64,000 bases of DNA, taken from positions 372,001 through 436,000 of the forward strand of contig JASJOG010000210.1 of the NCBI GenBank assembly GCA_030142905.1. Reading direction: 5' to 3'. A program made the translations under genes and the position numbers. The notes beneath the pieces are model-generated. The model saw nothing but the letters and a program-made list of their open reading frames with translations, did no database searches and was not told the origin of the DNA. Below, one piece after another: positions 22,443 through 33,499 of this stretch (its first letter is position 1; each line of letters starts with the position of its first letter). This DNA is from Heliopora coerulea. Lineage: Eukaryota > Cnidaria > Anthozoa > Scleralcyonacea > Helioporidae.

Positions 22443-24018
22443 ATACTCTTCGTGAGAAGTCTCTCGAACGAGTCTGAAGGAAATTTCATGAACTCTTGGT
22501 GGAAATCACGGCTATTATTTGCTGACGTTGAACTTAGAGATAAATAATTGCTGTTGACTAAGAAATCACGAAGAAATTAGTGAGAAATCAGTGAAGACAT
22601 TGTTCGATCTTTCCTTTGAGTGTCTCATTACCAATACGTGCATGGTTACGGGTTGCAACGTGAGGTTATGACTACCGAGTCTTTTATGAAATGGATATCA
22701 CAAATATTAAGAACACCACTAATCACTTTATTTATAGATTAGCCTGTCAGAAGTACCAGGGGAAGGAAGTACGAGAAATCCACCGCATGGTAACTAGCAA
22801 TACACTTACCGTAGCTAAATTTGTTATATTTATCATGTCAGGTATAATGTTTACATGATAACCTGCAGGTCTTTATCAATTTCGATGATAGAATCAGAAG
22901 TCCTTATCAATAATAAACCACAACGGCAGGAATACGAACAATAACACTGTTGGCTTGTAGGTCTTCAAACAATATTTTTTTTCCACAAAGTCCAAACAAT
23001 GATCATGCAAAATCAAAACTCTTTGTGGAGAAAAAGTCAAATTTTAACAAAGTAGGTCTGAACTCTCCAGAAGCCTGCCCTCCACAACACCTTAACTGTG
23101 TTACATATCTAGGATGAAAGGATCTCCTATCCCAATAGTGTCTTGTAAATATGTTAACATGATGTGTAGTTATGTCTTGTAGATATGTTGATCTGTGGGG
23201 AAATTTTTTTTTTTTTACTATGACTAAATTATCAAGAAGCGTTATCTGACTCTAACTAATCCGTCATATATTTTATAGTGTCATTGTAGAAACTAATGCA
23301 TTCAAAAACTCCAGAAACACGATATCTCTTCATAATGTATAACCATATAAGAAGAGTGTCTTCAAAAGATCTGCACAAATGTCAATGTTTCCAAATCAAC
23401 ATTTCTCAACATATCAGCATTCATCCTTGACATATATATATATTCGCTAGTGATCGACAGTGCAAATTTCGGTTCTATTTCTGTGCACAGTTTCCGTCGA
23501 TAGATGTCTTTGAAATAGAAATGGCTATTTCCGAAATCATTTACGCTCAATCAACCAAATCCACAACAATATCTACTTCCTTATTATCAAGTTTATCTTG
23601 AAACTGTTAGATGATTTATTTTTTTTATTTTTTGGACACCCTGTCGGTATTTTCTGTTGATAGATGTCTTTAAAATAGTAATCGGTATTTTCCAAAATTG
23701 TGTTCTTTTAATTAACTAAATCCACTACAGTAATATCTATTTCCTTATGGTCAAATTTACTTTGAAACTGACCTATAATTCCTTTCATACTCTGTTAATG
23801 TTGCAACCCCACCTGGGGCAGATCAAGACTAAAATTTGACTCATACTTAATCATAAAATTAGAAATCCAGTGGTGGACATCACCTCCTGACTTTAACACC
23901 CTTATTTTTAATTCAAAGGTTTAGAGACAATAATTTGACTTTAGCTTTAGTTTTGTAGTTGTAGTCCGAGATAATAGTAGAATTCTTACCTTGCCCTTTT
24001 AACGCCGTAAGTGCAAAA
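22443..24018. other. AT-rich stretch without recognisable gene
   Basis: Two diverged copies of a short segment (cagtttccgtcgatagatgtctttgaaatag near 23489 and attttctgttgatagatgtctttaaaatag near 23650) are about 160 bases apart, each followed by aatcaactaaatcca..aca. No gene was recognised. Confidence 0.45.
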
Positions 24019-25270
24019 ATGGCTGCCGGTTTGGTCAAAGTCGGCTCCCCGACAATTCTCGCTTTACTTCACGTTCTACTCCTATTTGATCATTCTCCAG
24101 GAATAAATTTACATCAACTAACTGCAAGCGCTGGAGGAACAGCAGACAGATATAGTTTTAATGAGAATGGGAGCTAAACTCTAACTACAACAGCCTGAGG
24201 TATACATTCACGATTGAAGAAGATGCAACCTGCCAGAAAACAACCGTTAATTTAACTAGTTCTATTCAGACAGAACGCTTAACAATTATTACTGGCGATC
24301 TTGAAATAAGCCCTAGACCAACAAAAAATCCAAAGTATTCTTGTAAAGAGTGTGGGAAGAATGTCAGATCTAACCAGGAAACTATTTTATGTGCAAAATG
24401 TGGCACCTGGAGTCATGCAGAATGTTTTGGCATAATGCATGTGAGCAGAAACTTATCATGGTAATCTGAGACTGCCGAAGTCAAAGACTGTTTTGAATAA
24501 GATCTTTTGAATCTAAAGATCGACAGGATATGTGGTCTTTGTTCACATCTGAAATTCAACGCCTCATTCTTCGACAACAATAGCTTTCCCTAACAAGATG
24601 AAACAACAACAACTTCATGTCCTAGTGAGGAAGCAGAAGATAATGATGATGTAAAAGATGTTTGTTCAACAAATCGGTTCTAAACAAATATAGGAAGATA
24701 CTATCAGTCGAATCTTAAAATTTGACATTGAAACATTAACATCATTTATAACAATCTCGATGAACTAAAGAATATTTTAAACAAGTATAGTATAAAGATG
24801 GGCGACTCGATAAATCGTTTTAACTCGTTTATTCGCACGGCATCAACTCACACACACATAGACACAATTATATATGCACCTGTGCTATATCCTATTACAA
24901 ACACATGTGCTATATCCTATTACCCATCGGTTACGTAAACAGCTGTCCACCGCTATTGTTTAACTTGCACTTATATTACACAAGAATATGTTGGACATTT
25001 TCTTACTAGCCGAAACAAAAATGGATACGTCATTGTCAGATACTTTGCTAAGACATACCGTATGATGAGTAAGGACGGTAAAAGTGGCGCGGGTAGTCAT
25101 CTTGTTTATATCCACAATGAAATTCCAGTGTATACGGGAAAATTAAAACACTTAAACAAGAAAATGTGGAATCGGTTTTCCTGGATGTTAAAAATTCCAA
25201 CAATTGCTAATTGAATTTATTAGTGTGTGCCTGTTTAATCCATGTTGTCCTAGCAAGTCATCTGGCACAT
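24019..25270 (+). pseudogene. LINE 5' region: leader peptide, 2A-like site, PHD-type finger, APE remnant
   Basis: From ATG 24019 a hydrophobic leader (PTILALLHVLLLFDHSPG) opens the frame. Near 24288-24315, in another frame, comes GDLEISPRP and then a Cys-rich block CKECGKNVRS..ETILCAKCGTWSHAECFGI, a PHD-like zinc finger. Near 24990-25150 FLLAETKMDTSLSDTLL and GKSGAGSHLVYIH match the start of an APE endonuclease. This order (leader, GDxExNPGP-like site, PHD finger, endonuclease) is known for LINEs of the CR1 group. Stops and frameshifts are frequent and the element is truncated before the RT. It belongs to a different family from 15855-19550. Confidence 0.65.
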
Positions 25271-25830
25271 TATGCAATGAATCGAGACTTTTCACGTTCT
25301 GGTAACTACTTAGCCGAGCTACTCAATCATACACAGGTACGTCAGAATCAAGTAGCCTTAGAAAACAAGTTTTGCGAATGGAATGATTGTTTTAATCTTC
25401 CTTGCAAAGCATTGTTTTGAGTAGCTTTCAACTGTGGCTTCCCGACTTCATTCTTCTCTATGGGAATCTTCTTGTACCAAATATTATCAACTGGATTTTT
25501 CTGGTTATTGATGACAAAACAGAATAAAGATTCTGGTTAGTTCACCTCCGTAGTATGGTGGTTGTTGAATATTTTGTTGTACGGATAGCATTCATGGTCA
25601 GTTGTTTGAGAAGTGGGATAAAACACTCAAAGTCCAGACGACTTGTCTAGGCCGTGCAACCTTTCGATCCTTTCTCAGCTTTCCACACAAGGATTTCATT
25701 GCCTCTTTTACGATCGTTTTTCCTATGAAGTCCCACCCAACTGAAGACGTCAAGATTTATCTCAGGCTCGGAAAATGAAATGCAAGTCAAACACCCACCA
25801 AGGAACATGCCGCAACAAAAAAGTTTTCCA
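25271..25830. other. no recognisable gene
   Basis: Stop-rich sequence; no domain or repeat recognised. Confidence 0.35.
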
Positions 25831-25906
25831 CTTTAGTCTTACTCACCTCTCGGATGGTGAGTAAGACTAAAGATGGTGAGTAAGACTTCAGGATGGTGAG
25901 TAAGAC
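25831..25906. repeat. 17-bp perfect hairpin followed by three 15-base direct repeats
   Basis: CTTTAGTCTTACTCACC (25831-25847), an 8-base loop, and the exact complement (25856-25872). The right arm starts three direct copies of atggtgagtaagact (25854, 25873 and 25893), with spacers of four to six bases. Confidence 0.95.
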
Positions 25907-25969
25907 TTCAATTTTCCCACCACGCTTCGCGACAACTTCGTTGTCGCGAAGCGTGGTGGGAAAATTGAA
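25907..25969. repeat. 29-bp perfect hairpin at the truncated end of the first Polinton
   Basis: TTCAATTTTCCCACCACGCT and the next nine bases (arm 25907-25935) are matched exactly by 25941-25969 across a 5-base loop (CTTCG). The hairpin lies between the direct repeats and the first Polinton coding sequence. Confidence 0.95.
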
Positions 25970-25996
25970 CTAGAACAAATTGATTTTTGAAAAAAA

Positions 25997-26410
25997 TGCA
26001 CAATATAATCGGATAAAACATTAAATTTACAAACATTTGGACCAATCATAGGATTTTCAGAGAATAAGGTCATACAACCAAATACATTAACAGAAAGCGA
26101 CAATGTATTAAATATTAATAACAACTTGGAATATGTAAACATAAGCTGTAATATGATTGATAAAAGTAAAAATTTTGTAAATGGTAAAAGAAGTAATGTA
26201 CTTATTCAAGTTCCAATTGAATCTGAACAAACATTAAAAGGCAGTGTCTCAAAAATTTACCCACCAGAAGAAACAGGAGAAATAAAATTATCAAATGGAA
26301 CTTATAATGAATTAAAATTCAAAGTAGAACGAAACCACGATAGTGGTAATTTACCTTCGACAAAGTCGTCATCTGTTGGAAAAGTTTTATTGGAAATTAT
26401 TATTAAATAA
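25997..26410 (+). pseudogene. minor capsid (penton-like) protein, C-terminal part
   Basis: The frame starts without a Met at SDKTLNLQTFGPIIGF and is open to a stop at 26410, about 137 residues. It aligns with the C-terminal half of the protein at 51910-52551: LGF/IGF block, EYVNISCNM against EYIEVSCSL, a QSLNG/QTLKG block, and the shared end VGKVLLEIIIK against VGKVLLDLYIM. Truncated at its N-terminus by the element's left break; an in-frame stop sits just upstream. The capsid role is inferred from beta-rich pattern, size and position between fibre and integrase in the other element. Confidence 0.55.
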
Positions 26411-27569
26411 ATGAGTTTATTCACTGGAGATGAAAAAGTTAGTAATACAACAGGAGGTCTACCAACAACAGGAGGTACAATGACTGGAAATATTAACATG
26501 GGATCACACCATATAATAACATCAGTTGATCCAACACAACCCGCACATTTAGCAAGAAAAAAATATGTAGACGACAAAGTGAGCGCTGCAAGCGTAGGGG
26601 GAGGAGGAACTTCAGCAGGAAATTTTCTGTCAAAAACAGGAGGTACAATGACGGGAAATATTATCATGAGAAATAATAAAATTACAACAACTGCGAATCC
26701 TGTGAGTGATAAAGATTTAACAAGGAAAAAATATGTGGATGATCAAGATTCTAGAAAATTATCAGTAACAGGAGGAACAATGTCGGGAAATATTGACCTG
26801 GGAAATAATAAAATTATAACAACTTCAGATCCTACGGGTGAAAAACATTTAGCAAGAAAGAAATACGTCGACGATGTTGACTCGCGTCGAAAGACGTACG
26901 TAGATAATCAAGATGCTAAAAAATTAAATCTTTCAGGTGGCACAATGTCAGGAGACAGTCATGGGTTCAAATAATGTTAAATTTGCAACAAATTATACTC
27001 CCACTTATGGTGTTGATGCGACAAATAAAACATATGTAGATTATCAAATTAACGGCAATTTAAAAATTCTCAAAAAGGATGTTGGTTTTTCAATATTAAA
27101 AGATAATTTTTCTTTAAAATTTAACAATTTATATTTTGTTGAATATGATTCTACTTATGATTTGTTGTTTCAAAGAAATGGTGGAAAAGTGAGAGAATTG
27201 ATTGATTATGGTTTTGATGGAAACAATTTTAAACAGACAACAAAAAAGTCTTCAACCTTCATTATGTACAGAAAGTGAAAAGGAAAATAATAAATATCAT
27301 TTAAAATTTAGTGATAATAGATTGATTTCAAATTCAAACATTAATCCAATATCTGGTAAAAAAGATATTGTGAATGCTTTTATTGTTTATAAATTAAATT
27401 CTGTTCCTTCATCTGGAAGTGATTGGTTAAAAAGTGGACTATTTGGTCATGATAATGGTAATTATGATAAATTTGTTGCATTTTCAAATCCAAACACAAG
27501 AGAATTGATTGTTTCCGGCGACAGTGGTGATTTTATAGTCATTGGATCAAATTCTGCAAATCATAAACA
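26411..27569 (+). pseudogene. fibre protein with phage-tail-like shaft repeats
   Basis: ATG follows the previous gene directly. The first 190 residues hold four repeats of about 40 residues built on GGTMTGNI.MG.N.I....DP...HLARKKYVDD, the spacing typical of trimeric beta-helical fibre shafts in phage tail fibres. After a frameshift near 26950-26975 comes ATNKTYVDYQINGNLK and a further 150 residues, with a second frameshift near 27240. The distal region (NAFIVYKLNS, LFGHDNG, YDKFVAF, ELIVSG, FIVIGSN) has the beta-strand pattern of a concanavalin/laminin-G-like head. The role would be host-cell attachment of a virus-like particle (inference). The end of the head is missing because the frame runs into the next gene. 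Confidence 0.7.
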
Positions 27570-27921
27570 AAAAACCGTTAAAGAAAAAGATCCAAGAAAA
27601 GTGGAATTGGGAAAAAGATTGGCAAAAATTTCAAACGAGGCAAAAGAAAGAAAAGCAAGAGAAAGACAGCAGGAAGCTGATAAATTAAAAAATGAAGAAA
27701 TAAATAATCACAATTATTTTGGACCATCAGCTTTGCAGTATTTGATTGGAGGTGTTACACTTGTTGCTGCACTGAGAGGATTATACTTTGCATATAAAAA
27801 AGACAAAAGGGAAATTAAAGAAAAAGAAAAGATTGAGCTTGTGAAACACAATGACAACAAAATTTTTCAAAGTGTGCAATTGCGGGGTAAACCATCAAGG
27901 TGCTCTATTGAAAACTTGTAA
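27570..27921 (+). CDS. small basic membrane protein, fused to the fibre frame
   Basis: KTVKEKDPRKVELGKRLAKI begins a charged helical segment followed by one hydrophobic stretch (ALQYLIGGVTLVAALRGLYFA) and a basic tail. The same protein is a separate gene in the second Polinton at 49050-49358 (KEKDPKRVEAGKRLAQL, one membrane segment, KKSLADNDKKE tail). Here it has lost its own start codon and continues the reading frame of the fibre head, so a deletion probably fused the two genes. Function is unknown; a virion membrane or structural role is a guess. Confidence 0.6.
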
Positions 27922-27961
27922 GGATCTCAAAGTGGTTTTAAAAATTTTTTTATACAAATAA

Positions 27962-28195
27962 ATGAGCGAAATGAATAGAAAAGAAGTTATGAATGAATTG
28001 TACGATTCTACATTAATTACATTGGGTGCTGTAGGTGTTGGAATGATAACAAGAAGAGTATTTAGCGAGGGTTTGTCAACTCCAGGTAGTTTAGTACCTA
28101 CTTTGAAATTGGCAGGAGCTGTGAGATTATCAACACTTGGAATTAAATATGCGCAAGACAAAAAGTGGCTTCCTACGGATCCTTTCAAACAATAA
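27962..28195 (+). CDS. 77-residue protein with two hydrophobic segments
   Basis: ATG follows aaataa. The N-terminal RKEVMNELYDSTLITLGAVG is followed by a Gly-rich hydrophobic stretch, a second weakly hydrophobic helix, and the end KKWLPTDPFKQ. The homologue in the second Polinton (46381-48051) keeps KEIMNELYDATLVTVGVVG and KKYIPTDPFKS, so both ends are conserved. The family is not one I can name. Conservation between two separate elements says that it is a real gene, probably a small membrane or virion protein. Confidence 0.7.
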   Translation: MSEMNRKEVMNELYDSTLITLGAVGVGMITRRVFSEGLSTPGSLVPTLKLAGAVRLSTLGIKYAQDKKWLPTDPFKQ

Positions 28196-28207
28196 ATTTA
28201 AAAATAA

Positions 28208-28630
28208 ATGGAAACAATAGTTGGTGGATTATTTAATGCTGTTGCTTTTGCTGGTGCTGGATTTTTATTTTCAAAATTAAATCATTCTGGATATGAAAAA
28301 GAGATAAAAAGACATAATGAAGCAATGGAGAAACTGAGCGAATCGAAGGAAAAATGGTATGAAGAGCAAGTGAAAAGAAAAGAAGAAATTGAAAGATTAA
28401 GACAACAATTATCTGATGCAAATGCAGATATAAATGACACAAACAGGGCATTAAAAACTCTTGCAAAAATTAATACTTTAGAGAAAGAATATGAAAAAGC
28501 TGTGGGAAATGAACCAAAACTGGAGGATTACTATAAAGAATCAGATGAAATGAAAGAATATAAAATTTTAAGTTTTTCAATTATAGGCATTGGAACTGGA
28601 TATGTTTTTCAGCGTTTTCTGAATTTATGA
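28208..28630 (+). CDS. 140-residue coiled-coil protein with hydrophobic ends
   Basis: The N-terminus (GGLFNAVAFAGAGFLFSKL) is hydrophobic. Then GYEKEIKRHNEAMEKLSESK opens about 70 residues of heptad-like coiled coil, EPKLEDYYKESDEMKEYKIL follows, and a C-terminal hydrophobic helix ends the protein (SFSIIGIGTGYVFQRFL). The homologue at 45964-46368 matches throughout (GYEEEMKRHNKALENLAKTK, PQLSDHYKPSDEMKDY). Intact here. Two membrane anchors joined by a coiled coil suggest a spanning or tethering role; no named family recognised. Confidence 0.75.
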   Translation: METIVGGLFNAVAFAGAGFLFSKLNHSGYEKEIKRHNEAMEKLSESKEKWYEEQVKRKEEIERLRQQLSDANADINDTNRALKTLAKINTLEKEYEKAVGNEPKLEDYYKESDEMKEYKILSFSIIGIGTGYVFQRFLNL

Positions 28631-28727
28631 TGCAGAAATCAAATATTAAAAAACATGCTTCCGGTCCTTGGTGAAACACATAGGTTTTACTTAAATAAAA
28701 AAATAATATATAATAAAATATAATAAA

Positions 28728-29111
28728 ATGGATGAAAGTTTTACACCACAATCTGAACAGGTGCCACAGGCGCCGCCTGTGTATTATACATATAGACAAT
28801 TGAAAAAAATTGCAAAAGAAAGAAAAATAAAATATTTTGCAAAATACAAAAAGGATGAGTTGGAGAAAATTCTAGGTTTGGAAATTTCCAAACCCAATGA
28901 AACATTTGAAAAATATTGTAAAGGTAAAATTAAAAAACCAATACCAATAATTCTTATAAACAGAAAAACAGATGAAATATTAAATTTCAAAAGTATGTAT
29001 GCTGGTGCAAAAGGAATTGGAGTAAATCCTCAAAGTATATCAGACAGAATTAGATCAAAAACAGATTTATGTGTAGGAGAAAACACTTTTATTGTTATTA
29101 AAGCTCAATAA
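28728..29111 (+). CDS. 127-residue SAP-like / NUMOD1-like DNA-binding protein
   Basis: Residues about 22-50 (RQLKKIAKERKIKYFAKYKK and DELEKILGL) resemble a SAP or Rho-N type helix-extended-loop-helix. Residues about 80-112 (NRKTDEILNFKSMYAGAKGI, then GVNPQSISDRIRS) resemble the NUMOD1 helix-turn-helix repeat found beside homing endonucleases. Both are nucleic-acid-binding folds, so a small DNA-binding regulator is inferred. The gene is intact, plus strand, and convergent with PolB. The second Polinton has an unrelated zinc-ribbon protein in this slot. Confidence 0.55.
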   Translation: MDESFTPQSEQVPQAPPVYYTYRQLKKIAKERKIKYFAKYKKDELEKILGLEISKPNETFEKYCKGKIKKPIPIILINRKTDEILNFKSMYAGAKGIGVNPQSISDRIRSKTDLCVGENTFIVIKAQ

Positions 29112-29197
29112 TTTACAAAATAAGATGCATTATTTTGTAAATTGCTAATAATACATAATTAAAATGTGGTGACCACCAGTAAACCACATGCTTAAGT

Positions 29198-32100
29198 TTA
29201 TGATTCACGACTGTTTAACAGTGCTTCTCTGATTCTAAAGTGTCCATAAGCAAGTGTGTTAATTTTATTATCAAGTATTATTCTTTTATCATCATCTGCT
29301 GACAATGCAATTTTAGTTATTCTCTCTATATAAATATCATGTTTTTTATGCCTGATGATATTCATATCTTTTTCTACAATTTTCTCAGTGAATAGACAAT
29401 TTTTATAATCTTCATGTGTTATATTATTTTTTTATAACATTTTTCTTAACACCTTTACACTTCTTTTCCTCCTCCCCTGAACATGTTAGATTTGAATATA
29501 ATTTTCCTCTTAATCCTACAAATTCCTTAATTTGTTTTCCACCACACTCATCTTTAAACATTCCTAAGACTTTTTTATTCTTTCCTGTTGGTATCCCTGA
29601 TGGGCCACCATTTGGACCCGCTGTGCGGTGTTCTTTCGGATAATTACTTGTGTCAAAAAACTTGTCTACATCTGGAGAAATGTCTTTGTAAAAATCTTCA
29701 GTTTCAATTTCATATTCTAAACTATCTGTATCTGTGAATAATAATTGTGCTTTTTCTCCATAGTTTTTCTTAATATAATTGTAATGAAAATCAAACATCA
29801 ACATCTTATTCAAGTCCAAAACACTCATTCCAGTATATATGGGTTTATTAAATATTATCTTAGTTTTCTTCATATGCACCGCAATTAAATTTTCTGAAAA
29901 TATTGTACATTTATCATAGTTTGTTTTTCCAAATAATTTTAATGCTTTTTTTTCACAATTAACTAATTGTATGTCTACTCTGTTTCTAATATTTTCCATA
30001 GTTTTTCCAAATACAGAATTGTTCATTAGTTTGTAAAAATCTTTTTCAAAATCGCTTTTTGCTTTTGCTCTCATGTTTGTATTTAACATTATATATGATT
30101 TCATCCATTCTTCTTCTCTAAATTTTATACCTCTATGTATTTTTTTCAATTTCAACCCCCGTTCCATATATTTTTTTAATGTTTCATGATGAACAATATA
30201 TTTTTCTTTATCATATAAATTTGGAACAAGTTTTTCCACACCATCAATTTTCATTCTTTCTGGTGCCAATGGATAATCATTATGCCAATCATGGAACTCT
30301 TGTGGATATTCCAAATCAACTTCCAACACACATGGAACTTCTTCCCAATTGTTCAATTCATCTACATTCATCCATTTGAAATTACTTACAGGAAGTTTTT
30401 TGCTCATTGCCCAACCATATAAATTATTTGCATCTAAATATGGAATATATTTTGTTGGTTTATCAGAATCATATTCACAGCTTGCGCCAGCTCCACCGTC
30501 CATATATGGATTATTTGCTTTTGCATATCTCTTACTAATCATAGACATACCTCCTCTTATGCCTTTCTCAAACATTAAAACTATGTCTGGATCTTTTAAA
30601 AGATCCAACTTTACTTTTGTCATTTTCAACAATGCGTCCCAAGAAAGTCCTGGTGATGTGTAATACCATGCGGGGTCAAGTCCATAATTTTCCATGCAAA
30701 TCCTTCTAAAATTTTCAAAAACATCTGCTAGTATTAATACATCCGTAACCATATACAAATCGTGATAATTTCTCATTGTCTCCATTTCAAATTCATTCCA
30801 AACATTTTTTGCATGTTCATATTCTTCATCCGTTATTCCTTTGTCATTTAATTTTGAATAAAATTTTTCCTTCTCTGGTAATTCTGTTTCATCTAATTTT
30901 TCCAAACAGTCCATATATTCATATGGGAAAACCCCCTTTTTTAACATCAAATCTCTTTTTCTCCCGGTAACAACTTTATTGACATTATGAAATTGGTCTT
31001 TTTCTAAATTATTTCCCAGACTTTCCAAAGATGCGCTCATGAATTTAAAACTATCTATAAATCTTATTTCTCTCATAATACTAATCCTTCTACCTTTTTT
31101 GTCTTTATAATTATCAACTTCAATTTCCTTGCTGAATGAAATATATTTTTCTTCAGTTTTTGGAATACAATCAATATTACCCTCAGTAACTCCAAGATTT
31201 TTAATAAATATATGACTGTCATATCCCTCTAAATTATGGAAAAATACTGGTATAAAATTTGGTTTTTTCATTTTTAAATTACACCTACTATGTGCAGCTC
31301 CTCTATATTTTCCAGTGAAATGATCATGATCTCTACATTTTTTAAATGCTTCAGAATGGCCTTCAAATTTTCCTCCACAGGCATAACATTCTTTTGCAAT
31401 TTCAAAATCTTTTTCATCCTCTTCTGTAAATATCATCTCCGCTTCCACTTTAAATTTTTCATAAATTTCTTTAACAACCTTTTCCAACTAATCTACAAAT
31501 ATCTTACTAACATCTTCATCTTCTGAATGTTTGGTATATCTCACAGCTTTTTCATAATAATCACCGCTTTCACAGTCGACTATGTCGCTTTTCACAATAA
31601 AACAAAATCCAGATGGTTCATGTTTTTGATACGTGTCGGTCTTTGACCGTTGCACCGTTTTTCCACCCGCAACACCACCTTCAGACCGCAAGTGGTCAAT
31701 GGGTTTTAAAAAACATTCAAAATCGGCATATATCACAAATGGAACTTTGTGCATCCTTTGATAATTTTCAAATTTAATACAATCTTTAATTTTTTCTCCA
31801 TCTGGAAATATGGTTTTTACGCATTCCTTTGTTGAACAATATTCTAAATGATTTTCAAGAGATTTTTCAGTATTAAATCCATTCAAGCAAAAAGTACAAA
31901 AATTTCTTTTTCCTTTATGATTATTAACCTGCGTTGCCAGCAATCTACTTGTATTTTTAACCACACAATAATGTTTCTTTTTTCCATCAGATATCAATAA
32001 AAGTTGTATTTCTTTAGAATAGTGTTTACACTCAGCTCCGCTGTTTTCTCCATTCCGGTCGGCAAAGCCGTTTGGTGTTCTAAGAATTATTATTTCATCT

Positions 32101-33219
32101 CTCTTTTCTCCTGTTGCTTTATCTCTATAATTTGTCCTTTCAGCTCCAAATAATATTACTCCAATTTTATTATTTCTTTCAAATTTATCAATATCATGAA
32201 ATGTGGCTGGAAAATTTACTCCCTCCCAGTTATATCCTTCAGCTTGTTTTCTCAAAAGTTTATCAATTCTCTCATTATCTCGTTCTTTCATATGTAATGC
32301 TCTTGTAACACTCCATTTAAAACACTCTTCATCATTATTTTTAATGTTTATGATTGCCTTCTTATTTTTCAAATGTTCTGATAATGGGATATATGATGAT
32401 CCGCCAATAATTCTATATTTACTTATGAATAATTCCAGTTTTATAATTTTTTTTAAGTCTCCATCTACTACCTTTTTTCTGAAATGTTGCAAATGATTCA
32501 AGAATTTTATTCACCATTTTTTCATATGTTTCTTCCAAGTTTGTTCCTTCCAATATTATCTCCTGCTTTCTACTAAAATGTGCTACCTCTTGCAATTTTA
32601 TTTCGGTGCGAGCAATATTTTTTTCCATTAAACAAATAAGAGACATTCTTACTTTTATTCCCTGCCGGTTTTCGTTTCTTTCTTGAATAATTTTTTCAAT
32701 AATTGTCCCTTTCACATCGTTTAAGAAAGTGATGGGATCATAACCATCACGCTCTTCAGGATCATTAATTTCATATTTCCTTATGACATTCTTAAATGCC
32801 TTTTTTGAAAGAACTAGAGTAAATTTAAGTTTAGACGCCGCTTGCGGTCCAGAGGCGGTTTGTGATTTTTCCTGTATTTTGTTAAATATATTTAAAACAT
32901 TTTCTTTTAAATGATTATACCAATTTATTTTTTCTATTCCTTTGTTTACATTACCGCTTGCGGACCGCAGGTTTCTATATTTATCAAATAAATTAATTAC
33001 TTCTTCTTTAGACTTGTTAAATAAATTATTTGCTTTTTCTTTAGACATTTCAATCAAACTTTTAATTTTTGAAACATATTTTTTTGGTTGTAATATATTT
33101 TTAAAATCATAACCAGGATTTGGCGTATCAAGTAAATTTCCTCGCTTATAAACATTTTTTGGTTGCAATAAAGGAACATTAATATTTGGAACATCTGTGT
33201 CCAATATATATTTTGACAT
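29198..33219 (-). pseudogene. Polinton DNA polymerase B (protein-primed type), nearly complete
   Basis: The gene starts at ATG 33219 and ends at TAA 29198, about 1,330 codons. Blocks in order: a long charged N-terminal region; the INIKNNDEECFKW block; a C2H2-like finger (CTFCLNGFNTEKSLENH); ExoI YADFE near 31720; an EndoVII-like Cys/His patch (CRDHDHFTGKYRGAAH); ExoII FFHNLEGYDSH; ExoIII LYMVTDVLILADVF; polymerase motif A YLDANNLYGWAMS; motif B MNNSVFGKTMEN; motif C LLFTDTDS near 29735; and the end block AYGHFRIREALL. Damage is light: a frameshift near 32450-32500, one in-frame TAG at 31488-31490 and a frameshift near 29424-29440. All metal-binding Asp residues are kept. Its 5' end faces the element terminus. 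Confidence 0.85.
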
Positions 33220-33224
33220 ATCAC

Positions 33225-33340
33225 TCTTTTATTATATATATTTTTTTTCTTAAGTAGAAAAAAAATTTTTTTTTCATTTTTTCATCTTTTCATCTTTTTA
33301 TTATATAAAAAATTTTTACTTAAGTTCAAAACGACTCGCC
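33225..33340. promoter_or_regulatory. AT-rich inverted segment upstream of PolB
   Basis: TATTATATA...CTTAAGTA with runs of A/T is mirrored by TATTATATA...TACTTAAG within 100 bases. It lies directly upstream of the PolB start codon and could be the PolB promoter or the inner edge of a lost TIR. Confidence 0.35.
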
Positions 33341-33354
33341 AGAAAAAAAATTTA

Positions 33355-33462
33355 AATTTGTGGAATTTTCTGGAAAAATGTGGAAAATTCTGGAAAATTG
33401 TAAAATTGGAAAATTTTGGAATTGGAAAATTCTGGAAAATTCTGGAATTTTCTAGAAGGTGC
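33355..33462. repeat. short-period GGAAAATTCT repeats
   Basis: Variants of tggaaaattctggaatttt recur irregularly about eight times. The array marks the transition from the Polinton to flanking sequence. Confidence 0.8.
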
Positions 33463-33499
33463 TGACGTCAGCAAAAATAGAATGCGCCAGAACCCGCAT

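Larger units (their letters stand above)
25970..33240. mobile_element. Polinton-like element 1, 5'-truncated
   Basis: Gene order is partial minor capsid-like, fibre, basic membrane protein, 77-residue, 140-residue and 127-residue proteins on the plus strand, then PolB on the minus strand. Genes are closely spaced with TATA-rich gaps, as in DNA viruses. No TIR or target duplication could be found. The left side stops at the hairpin cluster, and major capsid, ATPase, integrase and protease are absent. About half or more of a typical 15-25 kb Polinton is therefore lost. Homology of five gene families with the complete Polinton at 41750-63352 supports the identification. Confidence 0.85.
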
